DNA from: Flavobacterium sp.
Lineage (GTDB): Bacteria; Bacteroidota; Bacteroidia; Flavobacteriales; Flavobacteriaceae
Assembly: GCF_029945805.1 (NCBI RefSeq)
Contig: NZ_JAQSDH010000045.1
Coordinates: 62,001 to 126,000 of the forward strand
Reading direction: 5' to 3'
Length of the DNA stretch: 64,000 nucleotides
Of the stretch, positions 15,381 through 23,729 are shown in pieces. Position 1 is the stretch's first letter, and every line of letters starts with the position of its first letter. The position numbers and the translations under genes are program-made. The notes beneath the pieces were generated by a model. It made no database searches, was not told where the DNA came from, and saw only the letters and a list, made by a program, of their open reading frames with translations.

Positions 15381-16472
15381 TCATTTTGTGCCTGAATGTA
15401 AAGAATTTAGGAATTCTACTAAGTATTCATTGAACTCATCTGGATGTTCAAGATTAGAAACATGTCCAGCATTATCAATAATTTTCAAACTTGACCCTTT
15501 AATATGCTCTTGCATAAATTGAGATTGTACCAGTGGCGTTACTTCATCTTCTTTCCCGCAAATAATTAGTGTTGGAACAGTAATAAATTCTAAACTAGAA
15601 CAAGTTTCTGAACGCTCTGCCAATGCAGTCAAACCTGCTGTAATAATTTCTTTAGAATTTGCAAATACAATAGCGCGTAAATTTTCAACTAATTCGATTT
15701 TATTCGTTATCGAATCAGGGTGAAAAACATTTTTAATAAATTTTTCATTAAAAGCAACTACGCCATCAGTATTAATTTGCTCAATTTTTTGATAACGATT
15801 TTCTTTTACTTCAGTTGTATCGGCGATACAATTTGTATCGCATAAAATCAGCGCCTCAAAACGATCAGGGAATCTTTTTATAGCATTCAAAGCGATGAAA
15901 CCTCCCATTGATAGACCACAAATAATCGCCTTCGTAATATCTAATTTATCCATAAACGATACTAAATCATCAGAAAACAAATCAATGCTTAGCGGCGTTT
16001 TCTCATCTGTTGATTTACCAAATCCACGAATATCTATTGCTATCAAACGATGAGAAGATTTTAAACTATCCAATTGACCTTTCCACATCGATTTATCAAA
16101 TGGAAAGCCATGAAGAAATAAAACAGGAACATTTCCTTCGCCAACATCATTATAGGAGAAACTGCAATTGTTAACTTCTGTCAACAAATTTTGATAAGAA
16201 TTTTCAAGCTCCATCGTCGTAATTTGGGTTATTGGCAAACTTTCAGCTATCTCAGAAATCACATTTTTAGTAGTATTATCTTCATAATCCTTCAGTAAAA
16301 CTTTGAGCGATTCGTGGTAATTTGTTAAAGTTAAATTTACTATTTCTGGATTTTCTTCATAAGGAATCGTTATTGGCATTTCGTCCATAAATTTCAACAA
16401 TTCAGGATGCTTATCCCTTATGTTGTTTGTAATATCTAAAATCATTTCGTTCAACTCTAATTCAGTCTTCAT
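15381..16472 (-). CDS. Alpha/beta-fold hydrolase fused to a small N-terminal helical domain
   Basis: Residues 105-360 form an alpha/beta hydrolase: oxyanion HGFPF (121-125), nucleophile elbow GLSMGG with Ser188, acid Asp309 in GKEDEVTP and His337 in NAGHVSN. The layout resembles 3-oxoadipate enol-lactonase or generic carboxylesterases; the substrate is unknown. Residues 1-70 form a separate module (ILDITNNIRDKHPELLKFMDEMPITIP) that I recall as a stand-alone small protein in Flavobacteria. No signal peptide is seen. It belongs to the stress-type run, 39 bp downstream of the NDH-2 gene. Confidence 0.85.
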   Translation of the reverse strand: MKTELELNEMILDITNNIRDKHPELLKFMDEMPITIPYEENPEIVNLTLTNYHESLKVLLKDYEDNTTKNVISEIAESLPITQITTMELENSYQNLLTEVNNCSFSYNDVGEGNVPVLFLHGFPFDKSMWKGQLDSLKSSHRLIAIDIRGFGKSTDEKTPLSIDLFSDDLVSFMDKLDITKAIICGLSMGGFIALNAIKRFPDRFEALILCDTNCIADTTEVKENRYQKIEQINTDGVVAFNEKFIKNVFHPDSITNKIELVENLRAIVFANSKEIITAGLTALAERSETCSSLEFITVPTLIICGKEDEVTPLVQSQFMQEHIKGSSLKIIDNAGHVSNLEHPDEFNEYLVEFLNSLHSGTK

Positions 16473-16511
16473 TGTACTTGTTTTAAATAGTTATTGGTAA
16501 ATAATTTTTTT

Positions 16512-17786
16512 TCAATTCCCTACTTTCGTTTTGTTTTGTTGCGACAGTATGAGTGCTAATGAAGTGTCTTTAGTGATATAAGCCCAGGCCCAATTGATGA
16601 AAATAATGAGTTTATTTTTTACGCTTAAAATCAACATCAAATGCACAAATATCCAAGTTAGCCAAGCAAAATAACCGCTGAAATGTAGAAAAGGCAAATC
16701 AACCACCGCTTTATTTCTGCCAATAGTTGCCATAGAACCAAGATCTTTGTATTCAAAGTTTGTTGTAGGTTTATTTTTTTCTATGCGATATAAATTCTTT
16801 GCTAACAACTTTGCCTGATTAATGGCAACATTGGCCAATTGCGGATGTGCTTTTGGATATTGTGGCGTCTCCATATAAGCAATGTCACCAAGGGCAAAAA
16901 TAGTGTCGCTTTCAAAAACTTTATTGATGCGATTTACTTTTAGTCGGTTGCTTGGTGTTATTATTTCAGGATTAAAGCCCTCAATTTTATTTCCTGTAAC
17001 ACCTGCTGCCCAAATGACTGTTTTTGTTTTTATCGTTTCTCCTGTACTAAGCGTTAAAACATTCCCGTCATAATTTTTTACAAATGTTTCGGTATAGATT
17101 TTCACCTCCATATTTTGTAAATAATTCCTTGACGCAATTTGTGCCTTGCTGCTCATGCTATTCAATGTGTTCTTTGTTCCTTCAATTAGCATAATATTCA
17201 GTCTTGAAAAATCAATTCCACGATAATCTTTTGGCAATACCTCTTTTTTTATTTCGGCAAATGCTCCTGCCATTTCAACTCCTGTTGGTCCTGCACCTAC
17301 AATTACAAAATTGAACAAACTTTCTTTTTCTTCCTCGCTCGCAGAAATTATTGTTTCAAAAGTTTGTAGTATGTGATTTCGAATGGTGATGGCATCGTAA
17401 GTAGATTTTAAAGTGAGTGAATTTTGCTTTATAGTTTCATTACCAAAGAAATTAGTAATACAACCAATGGCGATTACCAAATAATCATAATCAAATTCTC
17501 CAATATTAGTAGTGATTATCTTTTGAGTTTTGTCAATACTCAATACCGTTGCCAAACGAATTTGAACATTAGTTTTCTTTTTAAAAATATTGCGTAGCGG
17601 AAAAGAGATGCTTGATGGTTCAAGCTGCGATGTTGCCACTTGATAAAACAGCGGCTGAAACTGATGGTGGTTTATTTTATCAATTAAAACAACATCAAAC
17701 AGTTTTTCATTCAATGCTTTTATAAATTGAATTCCTGCAAAGCCACCGCCTACAACTATTACTTTTTTCTTGCTTGTTGTATTCAT
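16512..17786 (-). CDS. Type II NADH dehydrogenase (NDH-2) family FAD oxidoreductase
   Basis: The 424-residue protein has two Rossmann motifs: FAD-binding GGGFAG (13-18) and NAD-binding IVGAGPTGVEMAG (about 162-174). It also has the second FAD motif ALGDIAYM and a hydrophobic C-terminal stretch (YFAWLTWIFVHLMLILSV) that anchors NDH-2 to the membrane. It oxidises NADH and reduces menaquinone without pumping protons. It lies 35 bp downstream of the aldehyde dehydrogenase gene, which yields NADH. Placement among stress genes suggests a backup entry to the respiratory chain, distinct from complex I. Confidence 0.9.
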   Translation of the reverse strand: MNTTSKKKVIVVGGGFAGIQFIKALNEKLFDVVLIDKINHHQFQPLFYQVATSQLEPSSISFPLRNIFKKKTNVQIRLATVLSIDKTQKIITTNIGEFDYDYLVIAIGCITNFFGNETIKQNSLTLKSTYDAITIRNHILQTFETIISASEEEKESLFNFVIVGAGPTGVEMAGAFAEIKKEVLPKDYRGIDFSRLNIMLIEGTKNTLNSMSSKAQIASRNYLQNMEVKIYTETFVKNYDGNVLTLSTGETIKTKTVIWAAGVTGNKIEGFNPEIITPSNRLKVNRINKVFESDTIFALGDIAYMETPQYPKAHPQLANVAINQAKLLAKNLYRIEKNKPTTNFEYKDLGSMATIGRNKAVVDLPFLHFSGYFAWLTWIFVHLMLILSVKNKLIIFINWAWAYITKDTSLALILSQQNKTKVGN

Positions 17787-17821
17787 TATAGTATTGATGT
17801 TTTTAATGACGTCCGATTTGC

Positions 17822-19204
17822 TTAAAAAGGATCTGACAATTCGCTTATACGGATTAGTTTCTTGTTTACAAACTCATCTATGCCCAATTCAGAAAGTTCT
17901 CTTCCGTAGCCAGAACGTTTGGTTCCGCCAAAAGGCAAGTCAGCCTGTGTCCAAGTTGGATGGTTTATAAAAACCATACCTGTATCAATTTGGTCTGCAA
18001 TCCGTTTTCCTCTTTCAATATCTTTCGTGAATATGGAACCGCCAAGTCCATAAGGTGAATCATTAGCTAAATCAATGGCAGCCTGTTCATCTTTTACTCT
18101 AAAAAATGTAGCTACTGGACCAAACAATTCTTCATAGTACACTGGATTTTCAGGCAACATGTTTGTAATAATAGTAGGCTCCATAAAAGCACCTTCTCTG
18201 GCTACACGCTTTCCTCCTAACAAAATTGTTGCGCCACCAGCTACTGCTTTTTGAACTTGAGTTGCTATTGTTTTTGCTGCAGCTTCACTACTCATTGGGC
18301 CTAATTGTGTTGAAGCATCCATAGGGTCACCAACAACTAGTTCTGAAAGTTTCGTTTTAAATTTTTCTAAAAAAATATCTGCTACACTTTCTACAACAAT
18401 AAATCTTTTGGAGGCAACACAACATTGCCCATTATTATTGATTCTGCCAATTACAGCCCATTCAACCGTTTTATCCATATCGGCATCTTCAAGCACAATA
18501 AAGGCATCGCTTCCTCCTAATTCTAATACCGATTTCTTTAAATGCTTTCCCGCTGCAGCGGCTATACTTGCTCCTGCGGCTTCGCTACCAGTAAGTGAAA
18601 CTCCTTTAATTCTTTTATCAGCAACCAGTTCAGATGCCCGACTGCCTGATATCAAAAGGTTAGTATATAAACCAACTGGTGCGCCTGCTTCTTTAAATAT
18701 TTCTTCTATTGCAATTCCGCATTGCGGAACGATGGAGGCATGTTTTACCAAAATGGTATTTCCAATCATAATATTAGGAGCGGCAAAACGGGCTACTTGG
18801 TAAAAGGGAAAATTCCAAGGCTCTACACCTAACAAAACCCCAATTGGCGCATGTCGTATTACTGCATCGCCATGTGTTGGATTCAGCACTTTATCAGCTA
18901 AAAAACGTTCAGCATTTTTGGCATAGTAATCAAATATTTCAGCACTTAGTTTTATTTCACCTTCAGCATGTGCCAATAATTTACCCATTTCTAATGTTAT
19001 CATCTTGGCTAAAATACCTTTCTTTTCTCTAAGTAAACCAGCTACCTTGTGCAGTATTTCTGCTCGTTTTTTAAAATCGGTTTGCTTCCAGTTTTCAAAA
19101 GTGATTGCTGCTTTTGCTACTGATGCATTAACTTGGTTATCTGTCATCTCGGTAAACGATGTAATGACCTTATTTGTTGCGGGATTAACAGTTTGGATTG
19201 CCAT
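17822..19204 (-). CDS. NAD(P)-dependent aldehyde dehydrogenase (succinate-semialdehyde dehydrogenase-like)
   Basis: The 460-residue protein has the ALDH fold: VEPWNFPF cofactor loop, TGSEAAG, general base Glu228 in LELGG and the catalytic thiol Cys262 in NNNGQCC. Its length and N-terminus (TVNPATNKVI) fit the short Sad/YneI-type succinate-semialdehyde dehydrogenases of Bacteroidota. The real substrate may be one of several stress-derived aldehydes. It is cytoplasmic. It lies between the flavin-binding gene (gap 55 bp) and the NDH-2 gene (35 bp). Confidence 0.9.
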   Translation of the reverse strand: MAIQTVNPATNKVITSFTEMTDNQVNASVAKAAITFENWKQTDFKKRAEILHKVAGLLREKKGILAKMITLEMGKLLAHAEGEIKLSAEIFDYYAKNAERFLADKVLNPTHGDAVIRHAPIGVLLGVEPWNFPFYQVARFAAPNIMIGNTILVKHASIVPQCGIAIEEIFKEAGAPVGLYTNLLISGSRASELVADKRIKGVSLTGSEAAGASIAAAAGKHLKKSVLELGGSDAFIVLEDADMDKTVEWAVIGRINNNGQCCVASKRFIVVESVADIFLEKFKTKLSELVVGDPMDASTQLGPMSSEAAAKTIATQVQKAVAGGATILLGGKRVAREGAFMEPTIITNMLPENPVYYEELFGPVATFFRVKDEQAAIDLANDSPYGLGGSIFTKDIERGKRIADQIDTGMVFINHPTWTQADLPFGGTKRSGYGRELSELGIDEFVNKKLIRISELSDPF

Positions 19205-19259
19205 TTTTTTATATTTTTTTTTTAATTAATTGATATTGGATGAACGAAATTATTTGGTT

Positions 19260-19757
19260 CTACAAATTAATTTTTCCATGTTCCCCGTCTGCATACTCTT
19301 TTCCTGTTACGATTGCTTTTAGCATATTGAACAGCACGACCATTTTACTTGAGCTGCTGTCCCAATAATTTACTTCGGTGGGAATAACTTTTATTAATGT
19401 CATATCTGGATCATCCAAGCCAAGTGGAAACCATGCTTTCATGATGGAACCCCACAAAGCTGCCATTTTTTCCTTGTCATTTACTAAAGTTGCTGTGCCA
19501 TGAATCATCAAATAATTATTGCTGCTTTCGTTGGTGATTGCAATGGCTACTTTTTTGCTTTCTTCTATTTCGTCAGCTTTATAGGATGAAGCCTTTGTAA
19601 AAAACCACATCGTTCCATCGTCATCAATTTTAGTTATACCCATTGGTCTTCCTGAAATATTTTCAGCGTTCTTTTCCATGGTAATAAACATGCAAGTCCG
19701 AGTATCTTTGACCATTTCGATAAACTTTTCTAGATTCTGATTGTGTACCTCTTTCAT
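19260..19757 (-). CDS. Pyridoxamine 5'-phosphate oxidase-like flavin-binding protein (general stress protein 26 type)
   Basis: A 165-residue split-barrel protein: KDTRTCMFITMEKN, GRPMGITKIDDDGTMWFFT, ITNESSNNYLMIHGTATL and a C-terminal WDSSSSKMVVL. This matches the COG3871 group of FMN-binding general stress proteins, not true PdxH. Reductase substrates are unknown. It starts below the triple-hairpin non-coding region (19823-19922), so it may head a separate transcript of the stress run. Confidence 0.88.
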   Translation of the reverse strand: MKEVHNQNLEKFIEMVKDTRTCMFITMEKNAENISGRPMGITKIDDDGTMWFFTKASSYKADEIEESKKVAIAITNESSNNYLMIHGTATLVNDKEKMAALWGSIMKAWFPLGLDDPDMTLIKVIPTEVNYWDSSSSKMVVLFNMLKAIVTGKEYADGEHGKINL

Positions 19758-20006
19758 AAAATTTATTTTAAGTTTTAATATGCGACCCCTCTATTAGATA
19801 AAATTGCATTTGCTAAAGTTCATCCTTTATACAACGGGAAACGTTACACAATAAAGGAAATGAGTTGCGCTATTCACACATTGTATGAATAGTCTTAGGG
19901 TTGCAGAAGTTCCTCTCTGCAATTAAGTTTTTAAAAAGGAAGTGGAAATTTCGAAAACAGAAATTAATGCTTTTAAGATTTGCATTTATCTTTAATTATT
20001 CCCGAA
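19758..20006 (-). other. 249-bp non-coding gap with three consecutive hairpins
   Basis: Three perfect inverted repeats lie in a row: TCCTTTAT/ATAAAGGA (19823-19830, 19851-19858, with an inner AACG/CGTT), CTATTCA/TGAATAG (19870-19876, 19886-19892) and TTGCAGA/TCTGCAA (19901-19907, 19916-19922). None has a T tract. This could be a structured leader of the downstream gene, a processing region or a small RNA. No open frame of note is present. Confidence 0.55.
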
Positions 20007-20354
20007 CTAGTTCATCACAAAATGCAACTGCGCCCTAGCGACAAATTCATTTGTTGGATTGCAATTGATAATAATTAGGTAACAAGCCAACGAAGATATT
20101 TTCCAATCGGCTTGGAGATTTTCTCCATCAAAACGATAGATTTTTTGAAAATTAGCAAGCTGTGAAATATGTAGTGCATTACAAATAGCAAACGTTCTAT
20201 CTAACGAAACTTGAATTTCAACAGCATCATTAATATCCAAAATATTCATAATATCAGTTAAAAAATACTTGAGCTTAAAATTTTTAAACTGTTGGTTTTT
20301 ATGCTCTTGCAACAAAACATCTAAATAGTCGTAAATTCTAAGTTGGTTTTCCAT
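20007..20354 (-). CDS. Unknown 115-residue protein translationally coupled to the J-protein gene
   Basis: I recognise no family. The sequence is mixed alpha/beta ([46 protein letters not shown]) without signal peptide or membrane segment. Its start lies 17 bases inside the end of the CbpA-type gene, so translation is coupled. In many bacteria the gene after cbpA encodes the modulator CbpM; this protein lacks the MerR-like CbpM pattern, but holds the same position and may act on the same chaperone. That is inference from place only. Confidence 0.7.
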   Translation of the reverse strand: MENQLRIYDYLDVLLQEHKNQQFKNFKLKYFLTDIMNILDINDAVEIQVSLDRTFAICNALHISQLANFQKIYRFDGENLQADWKISSLACYLIIINCNPTNEFVARAQLHFVMN

Positions 20355-21270
20355 GATGTAACAGTGCTAGTTCGTTGAATAACTCTAGTTCTTTATCTGA
20401 TAAATCAGTCGGCATTTTGATGTTTATTGTAGCATACAAATCGCCAAATTCTTCAGGTTTGTTAAAAACGGGCATTCCCATTTTTTTTAAGCGAACTTCT
20501 TTTCCGTTGGCAGTTTGTTTTGGAATTGTAATGTTGATTTTTCCTTTCAACGTTTTAATTTCTGATTTTCCACCTAAAATTGCCGTAAACAAATCGACAT
20601 TTATACTACAATACAAATCGTCTTCTTTTCGTTTGAAAATAGGATTTTCTGTAACCTTAACCGTAATTAATAAATCGCCATCTTGCCCGCCATTGGTCCC
20701 TTTGCTTCCTTTGCCTTTGAGTCGTAAAATTTGTCCATCTTTTACGCCAGGTTTTATTTTCATGGACAACTTTTGGGTTTCCAATTGAATTTGTCTTGAT
20801 GTGCCAGCGAATGCTTCTTCCAACGAAAGTTCCATGGTGGCCGTAAAATCTTGACCTTTATAACTTTGCTGCCTTGATTGCCCATTTCCGTTACCACGAC
20901 CTCCGAACATATTGGAAAAAAAATCGGCAAAACTATCTTCGTCAAATTGTTGCCCGCCGTAACCTCTGTTTTGATATGAAGCACCTTGATTACGAGAACT
21001 TTGGCTGTAACCTTCAAACCCTTGTTTTCCACCAGATTTTTCATAATTTCTATAATCTTCGGCTAAAGAATCATACTCTTTGCGTTTGGTCTCGTCTTTT
21101 AAAATCTCATGGGCTTCATTGACTTCTTTGAACTTTTCTTCTGCTACTTTGTTATCTTTATTTTTATCTGGATGGTATTTTACAGCCAGTTTTCTATACG
21201 CTTTTTTAACCTCATCTGCAGAAGCCGTTTTTGGTATATCTAAAATTTTATAATAGTCTTTAAAATCCAT
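20338..21270 (-). CDS. cbpA: CbpA-type DnaJ co-chaperone
   Basis: The 310-residue protein has a J-domain (1-66) with HPD at 33-35, a flexible Gly/Gln/Asn-rich linker (about 75-140) and two C-terminal substrate-binding domains ([24 protein letters not shown]). The cysteine-rich zinc-finger domain of DnaJ is missing, which marks it as CbpA/DnaJ class II. It should stimulate the DnaK ATPase and bind unfolded proteins. It lies among stress genes and overlaps the downstream unknown gene by 17 bp. Confidence 0.92.
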   Translation of the reverse strand: MDFKDYYKILDIPKTASADEVKKAYRKLAVKYHPDKNKDNKVAEEKFKEVNEAHEILKDETKRKEYDSLAEDYRNYEKSGGKQGFEGYSQSSRNQGASYQNRGYGGQQFDEDSFADFFSNMFGGRGNGNGQSRQQSYKGQDFTATMELSLEEAFAGTSRQIQLETQKLSMKIKPGVKDGQILRLKGKGSKGTNGGQDGDLLITVKVTENPIFKRKEDDLYCSINVDLFTAILGGKSEIKTLKGKINITIPKQTANGKEVRLKKMGMPVFNKPEEFGDLYATINIKMPTDLSDKELELFNELALLHHGKPT

Positions 21271-21327
21271 TGTTGTTTAGTTACTTTGCTCGCTTTTATA
21301 TGAATAAGTACTTGATTTTTTTTCGTC

Positions 21328-21840
21328 TCATTTGAGACTATTCACTACTTTAACTCTGACCGGTTCTTTATCGATAGTTATAAATTTATTTGTCATCATT
21401 AGCACAAAAGAACTTATCAATGCAATGGTTACCAATTTAATTGCAAAATTATAATGTTTCCCAATTCTTTCAGTAACTAATACATTCAAATTATAAGAAT
21501 GAATATTTGCTTGAATTTCAAAAAGCAATATTTCTTTTAACGACTTATCCATCAATTTTTGATACTTTATGGTACTAAAAGCTTGGTCGAGCGGCTTTGT
21601 TCTAAAGATACTAAGTAACAAGAGAATTGCCCAAATAAATAACAGAATTGGAATCACCGAAACGATTTGGGTTATATAGATATTCCCATCCATACCACTT
21701 AAAAAAAATGTAATATACAACGCTGTTGCACCAATAATTGTTCCTGCATAAGAATGTTGCTGACGATACGAATCTACTTGCTTCTCTATAATTTCTTTTG
21801 AATTTACAGCAAGGAATTCTAAGTGCTTTAGGTCTTCCAT
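21328..21840 (-). CDS. Unknown membrane protein with about three membrane helices
   Basis: The 170-residue protein begins with a soluble helix (LEFLAVNSKEIIEKQVDSYRQ), followed by a membrane pair (AGTIIGATALYITFFLSGM and QIVSVIPILLFIWAILLLLSIF), a soluble helical segment (80-130) and a third helix (FAIKLVTIALISSFVLMM). I do not recognise the family. The order soluble helix, hairpin, helix, membrane helix is shared by several small bacterial sensor or effector membrane proteins, but no signature residue allows a call. It starts 9 bp after the full-length cupin frame ends. Confidence 0.7.
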   Translation of the reverse strand: MEDLKHLEFLAVNSKEIIEKQVDSYRQQHSYAGTIIGATALYITFFLSGMDGNIYITQIVSVIPILLFIWAILLLLSIFRTKPLDQAFSTIKYQKLMDKSLKEILLFEIQANIHSYNLNVLVTERIGKHYNFAIKLVTIALISSFVLMMTNKFITIDKEPVRVKVVNSLK

Positions 21841-21848
21841 TTTATAGT

Positions 21849-22244
21849 TTACTCAGTTGTTTTTCCATCAAACACTTCTTCTTTATTTTCTGCCTCTTTT
21901 TTGGTTCTTCGCAAAGTGCCGTCCTGACGTTTGGACGGTCTCTATACGGTATAGAATTTGAAAGAAGTAGCACCTGTATTTATACTATTATGTTTTGCAC
22001 CTGCTGGTACAACAATTGCATCGCCTTCTTTAACAGTGTAATCATTGTTGTCGATAATACATTTCCCTTCTCCGCTTTCAAAACGAAAAAATTGATCACT
22101 ATTTTTGTGTGTTTCCAAACCAATATCTTCACCAACTTGCAAATTCATCAGTACCAATTGAAGATTTTTACCCGTATAAATTACTTTACGAAAAGTATCA
22201 TTTCCTAATGTTAGGTTTTCGATATTTCCTTTACATCCTTTCAT
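21849..22244 (-). pseudogene. Cupin-domain protein interrupted by an in-frame TAG
   Basis: The intact first part (22244 to 21945, 100 residues) is a single cupin barrel with both motifs: GLETHKNSDQFFRFESGEG and GDAIVVPAGAKHNSIN. Translation stops at TAG 21942-21944, just after FKFYTV. In the same frame the sequence goes on for 31 more codons (RPSKRQDGTLRRTKKEAE..., ending EVFDGKTTE) to a TAA at 21849-21851. That tail is the normal C-terminus of this cupin family, where YTVY is expected; a single TAT or TAC to TAG change explains the break. The truncated barrel may still fold, so it could be a recent null, a working short form or a sequencing error. Confidence 0.8.
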
Positions 22245-22264
22245 GTTACCAGTAATTAAATTGA

Positions 22265-22957
22265 TTAATTTGTTTTTTCACCTTTAAGCGTTTTCAAAAG
22301 TAATGCTGCAACGGCCTCAGAAGATCCAGGATTCTGACCCGTAATCAATAATCCATCTTGTTGAACAAACGAACTCCAATCCGCTCCCTTACTGTAATGT
22401 CCGCCTAATTTATTCAACTCATCTTCCAATAAAAAAGGAACTACTTTTGTTAAACCAACTGCCTCTTCTTCCGTATTCGAAAATCCTGTAACTTTTTTAC
22501 CTTTTACTAACGGCTGTCCATTTTCTGCTTTAACATTAACCAAAGCTGCAGGTGCATGACATACAAATGCAATAGGTTTTTGAGTATTATAAAAATCTTC
22601 TATAAGTTTTATTGACGTTTTGTCGGTTGCCAAATCCCATAACGGTCCATGTCCTCCAGGATAGAATACCGCATCAAAATTAGCTTCTACCATATCACTT
22701 AATTTGTGTGAATGGGCTACTTTATCGATAGCTTCGATATCTTTATAAAAACGTTGGGTAGCCGGCGATTGTGCCTCCGGAGCTTCACTTTTAGGATCCA
22801 CTGGAGGTTGTCCTCCGGCGGGAGAAGCAATAGTTATTTGTGCTCCAGCATCAGCCAAAACGTAATAAGGTGATGCGAATTCCTCAATCCAAAATCCGGT
22901 TTTTTCATTTGTTGAACCTAATTGGCTGTGCGATGTTAATACGATTAAAATTTTCAT
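22265..22957 (-). CDS. DJ-1/PfpI superfamily protein (class I glutamine amidotransferase-like, Hsp31 type)
   Basis: The 230-residue protein has the nucleophile elbow AFVCHAPAAL, a GGHGPLWDLA oxyanion region and an N-terminus ILIVLTSHSQLG with GFWIEEFASPYYVL. These features match the larger Hsp31-like branch, whose members act as glyoxalase III, deglycase-like or holding chaperones; which applies is not clear from sequence. Cytoplasmic. It sits 29 bp downstream of the USP gene and 20 bp upstream of the cupin gene. Confidence 0.9.
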   Translation of the reverse strand: MKILIVLTSHSQLGSTNEKTGFWIEEFASPYYVLADAGAQITIASPAGGQPPVDPKSEAPEAQSPATQRFYKDIEAIDKVAHSHKLSDMVEANFDAVFYPGGHGPLWDLATDKTSIKLIEDFYNTQKPIAFVCHAPAALVNVKAENGQPLVKGKKVTGFSNTEEEAVGLTKVVPFLLEDELNKLGGHYSKGADWSSFVQQDGLLITGQNPGSSEAVAALLLKTLKGEKTN

Positions 22958-22986
22958 GCGTTATTTATTTTTAAAATGAAGTTTAA

Positions 22987-23445
22987 TTAATAATTTTTAA
23001 TAGGAACAATAAACATAGGCACGGTAGTTTTAGTTAAAATACTTTCAGTAACGCTTCCCATAACGGCTCGTTCTAACCAATTTTGACTGTGTGAACCCAC
23101 CACTATGATATCAAAATGTTGCGTAATAGCAGTTTCTAAAATTACCGAAGCAAACTCCCCTCGAACTGCCAACGTTTCTATATCGGAATCTTTTAAATGT
23201 TTTTTTATAGATTTCAAAAAATTTAAAGAAGAGTCAATCAGACTTTCTCCATCTATCATATTAAAAAAATCATAACCATAAAAACCCATAAATGGAGCTG
23301 AATCCATACTGCTGTAATACGTTTCATCTGCTACAACATGCAACAGCGTAACCTTTGCACTCATGCTTTTGGCTAATTCATATCCTTTATCAGCAATTTT
23401 TTGAGCCGAAAGTCCATAATCTAAAGCAATCAAAACTTTTTTCAT
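22987..23445 (-). CDS. Universal stress protein (UspA family)
   Basis: A single 152-residue Usp domain: KVLIALDYGLSAQKIADKG at the N-terminus, VTLLHVVADE, and the nucleotide-binding loop VVGSHSQNWLERAVMGSVTESILTKTTVPMFIV near the C-terminus (G-2x-G-9x-G-S/T type, indicating ATP binding). First gene of the minus-strand stress run down to 14734. I do not see a clean -7 box upstream. Confidence 0.93.
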   Translation of the reverse strand: MKKVLIALDYGLSAQKIADKGYELAKSMSAKVTLLHVVADETYYSSMDSAPFMGFYGYDFFNMIDGESLIDSSLNFLKSIKKHLKDSDIETLAVRGEFASVILETAITQHFDIIVVGSHSQNWLERAVMGSVTESILTKTTVPMFIVPIKNY

Positions 23446-23729
23446 CTTATTCTATTTTTCAAATGATTTTTATAAAATATAATTGCATAAAGTTAAGAAA
23501 TCTTAATGCTAATACTGTACATAAAAAAATCTTTTTCTTATATAATTGATACTTTAACTTAGTATTTTAAACATTGTATTTATTGAACAATTGTTAAATG
23601 TTGAATTGGTATTCAGTCAATAGTCACGAAATCGATATAATACTAAAAAATATTATGCGCGCATAGTACATTATTCAAATTATTATCCTAATTTTGTGCT
23701 TCAAATTTTTCAATAAATACTCATTTCTT
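23446..23729. promoter_or_regulatory. Divergent intergenic region with etfB promoter
   Basis: A 284-bp AT-rich spacer between the divergent USP and etfB genes. TAATTTTG at 23689-23696 is an exact -7 box for etfB, 33 bases before its ATG. A short palindrome TATGCGCGCATA lies at 23655-23666, about where a regulator could sit just upstream of the -33 zone. No gene is seen. Confidence 0.55.

Noticed and set aside
18408..18803. 131-codon open frame opposite the aldehyde dehydrogenase
   Set aside because: It is the antisense shadow of a conserved gene with full ALDH motifs. No promoter or domain supports it.
20007..20354. Calling the cbpA-coupled gene CbpM
   Set aside because: Only the position fits. 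The sequence lacks the MerR-like helices and the usual CbpM wording, so it is left as unknown.
21798..22208. 136-codon open frame opposite the cupin gene
   Set aside because: The minus strand carries the cupin motifs in frame, including past the stop. The plus-strand product is a hydrophobic shadow without family resemblance.
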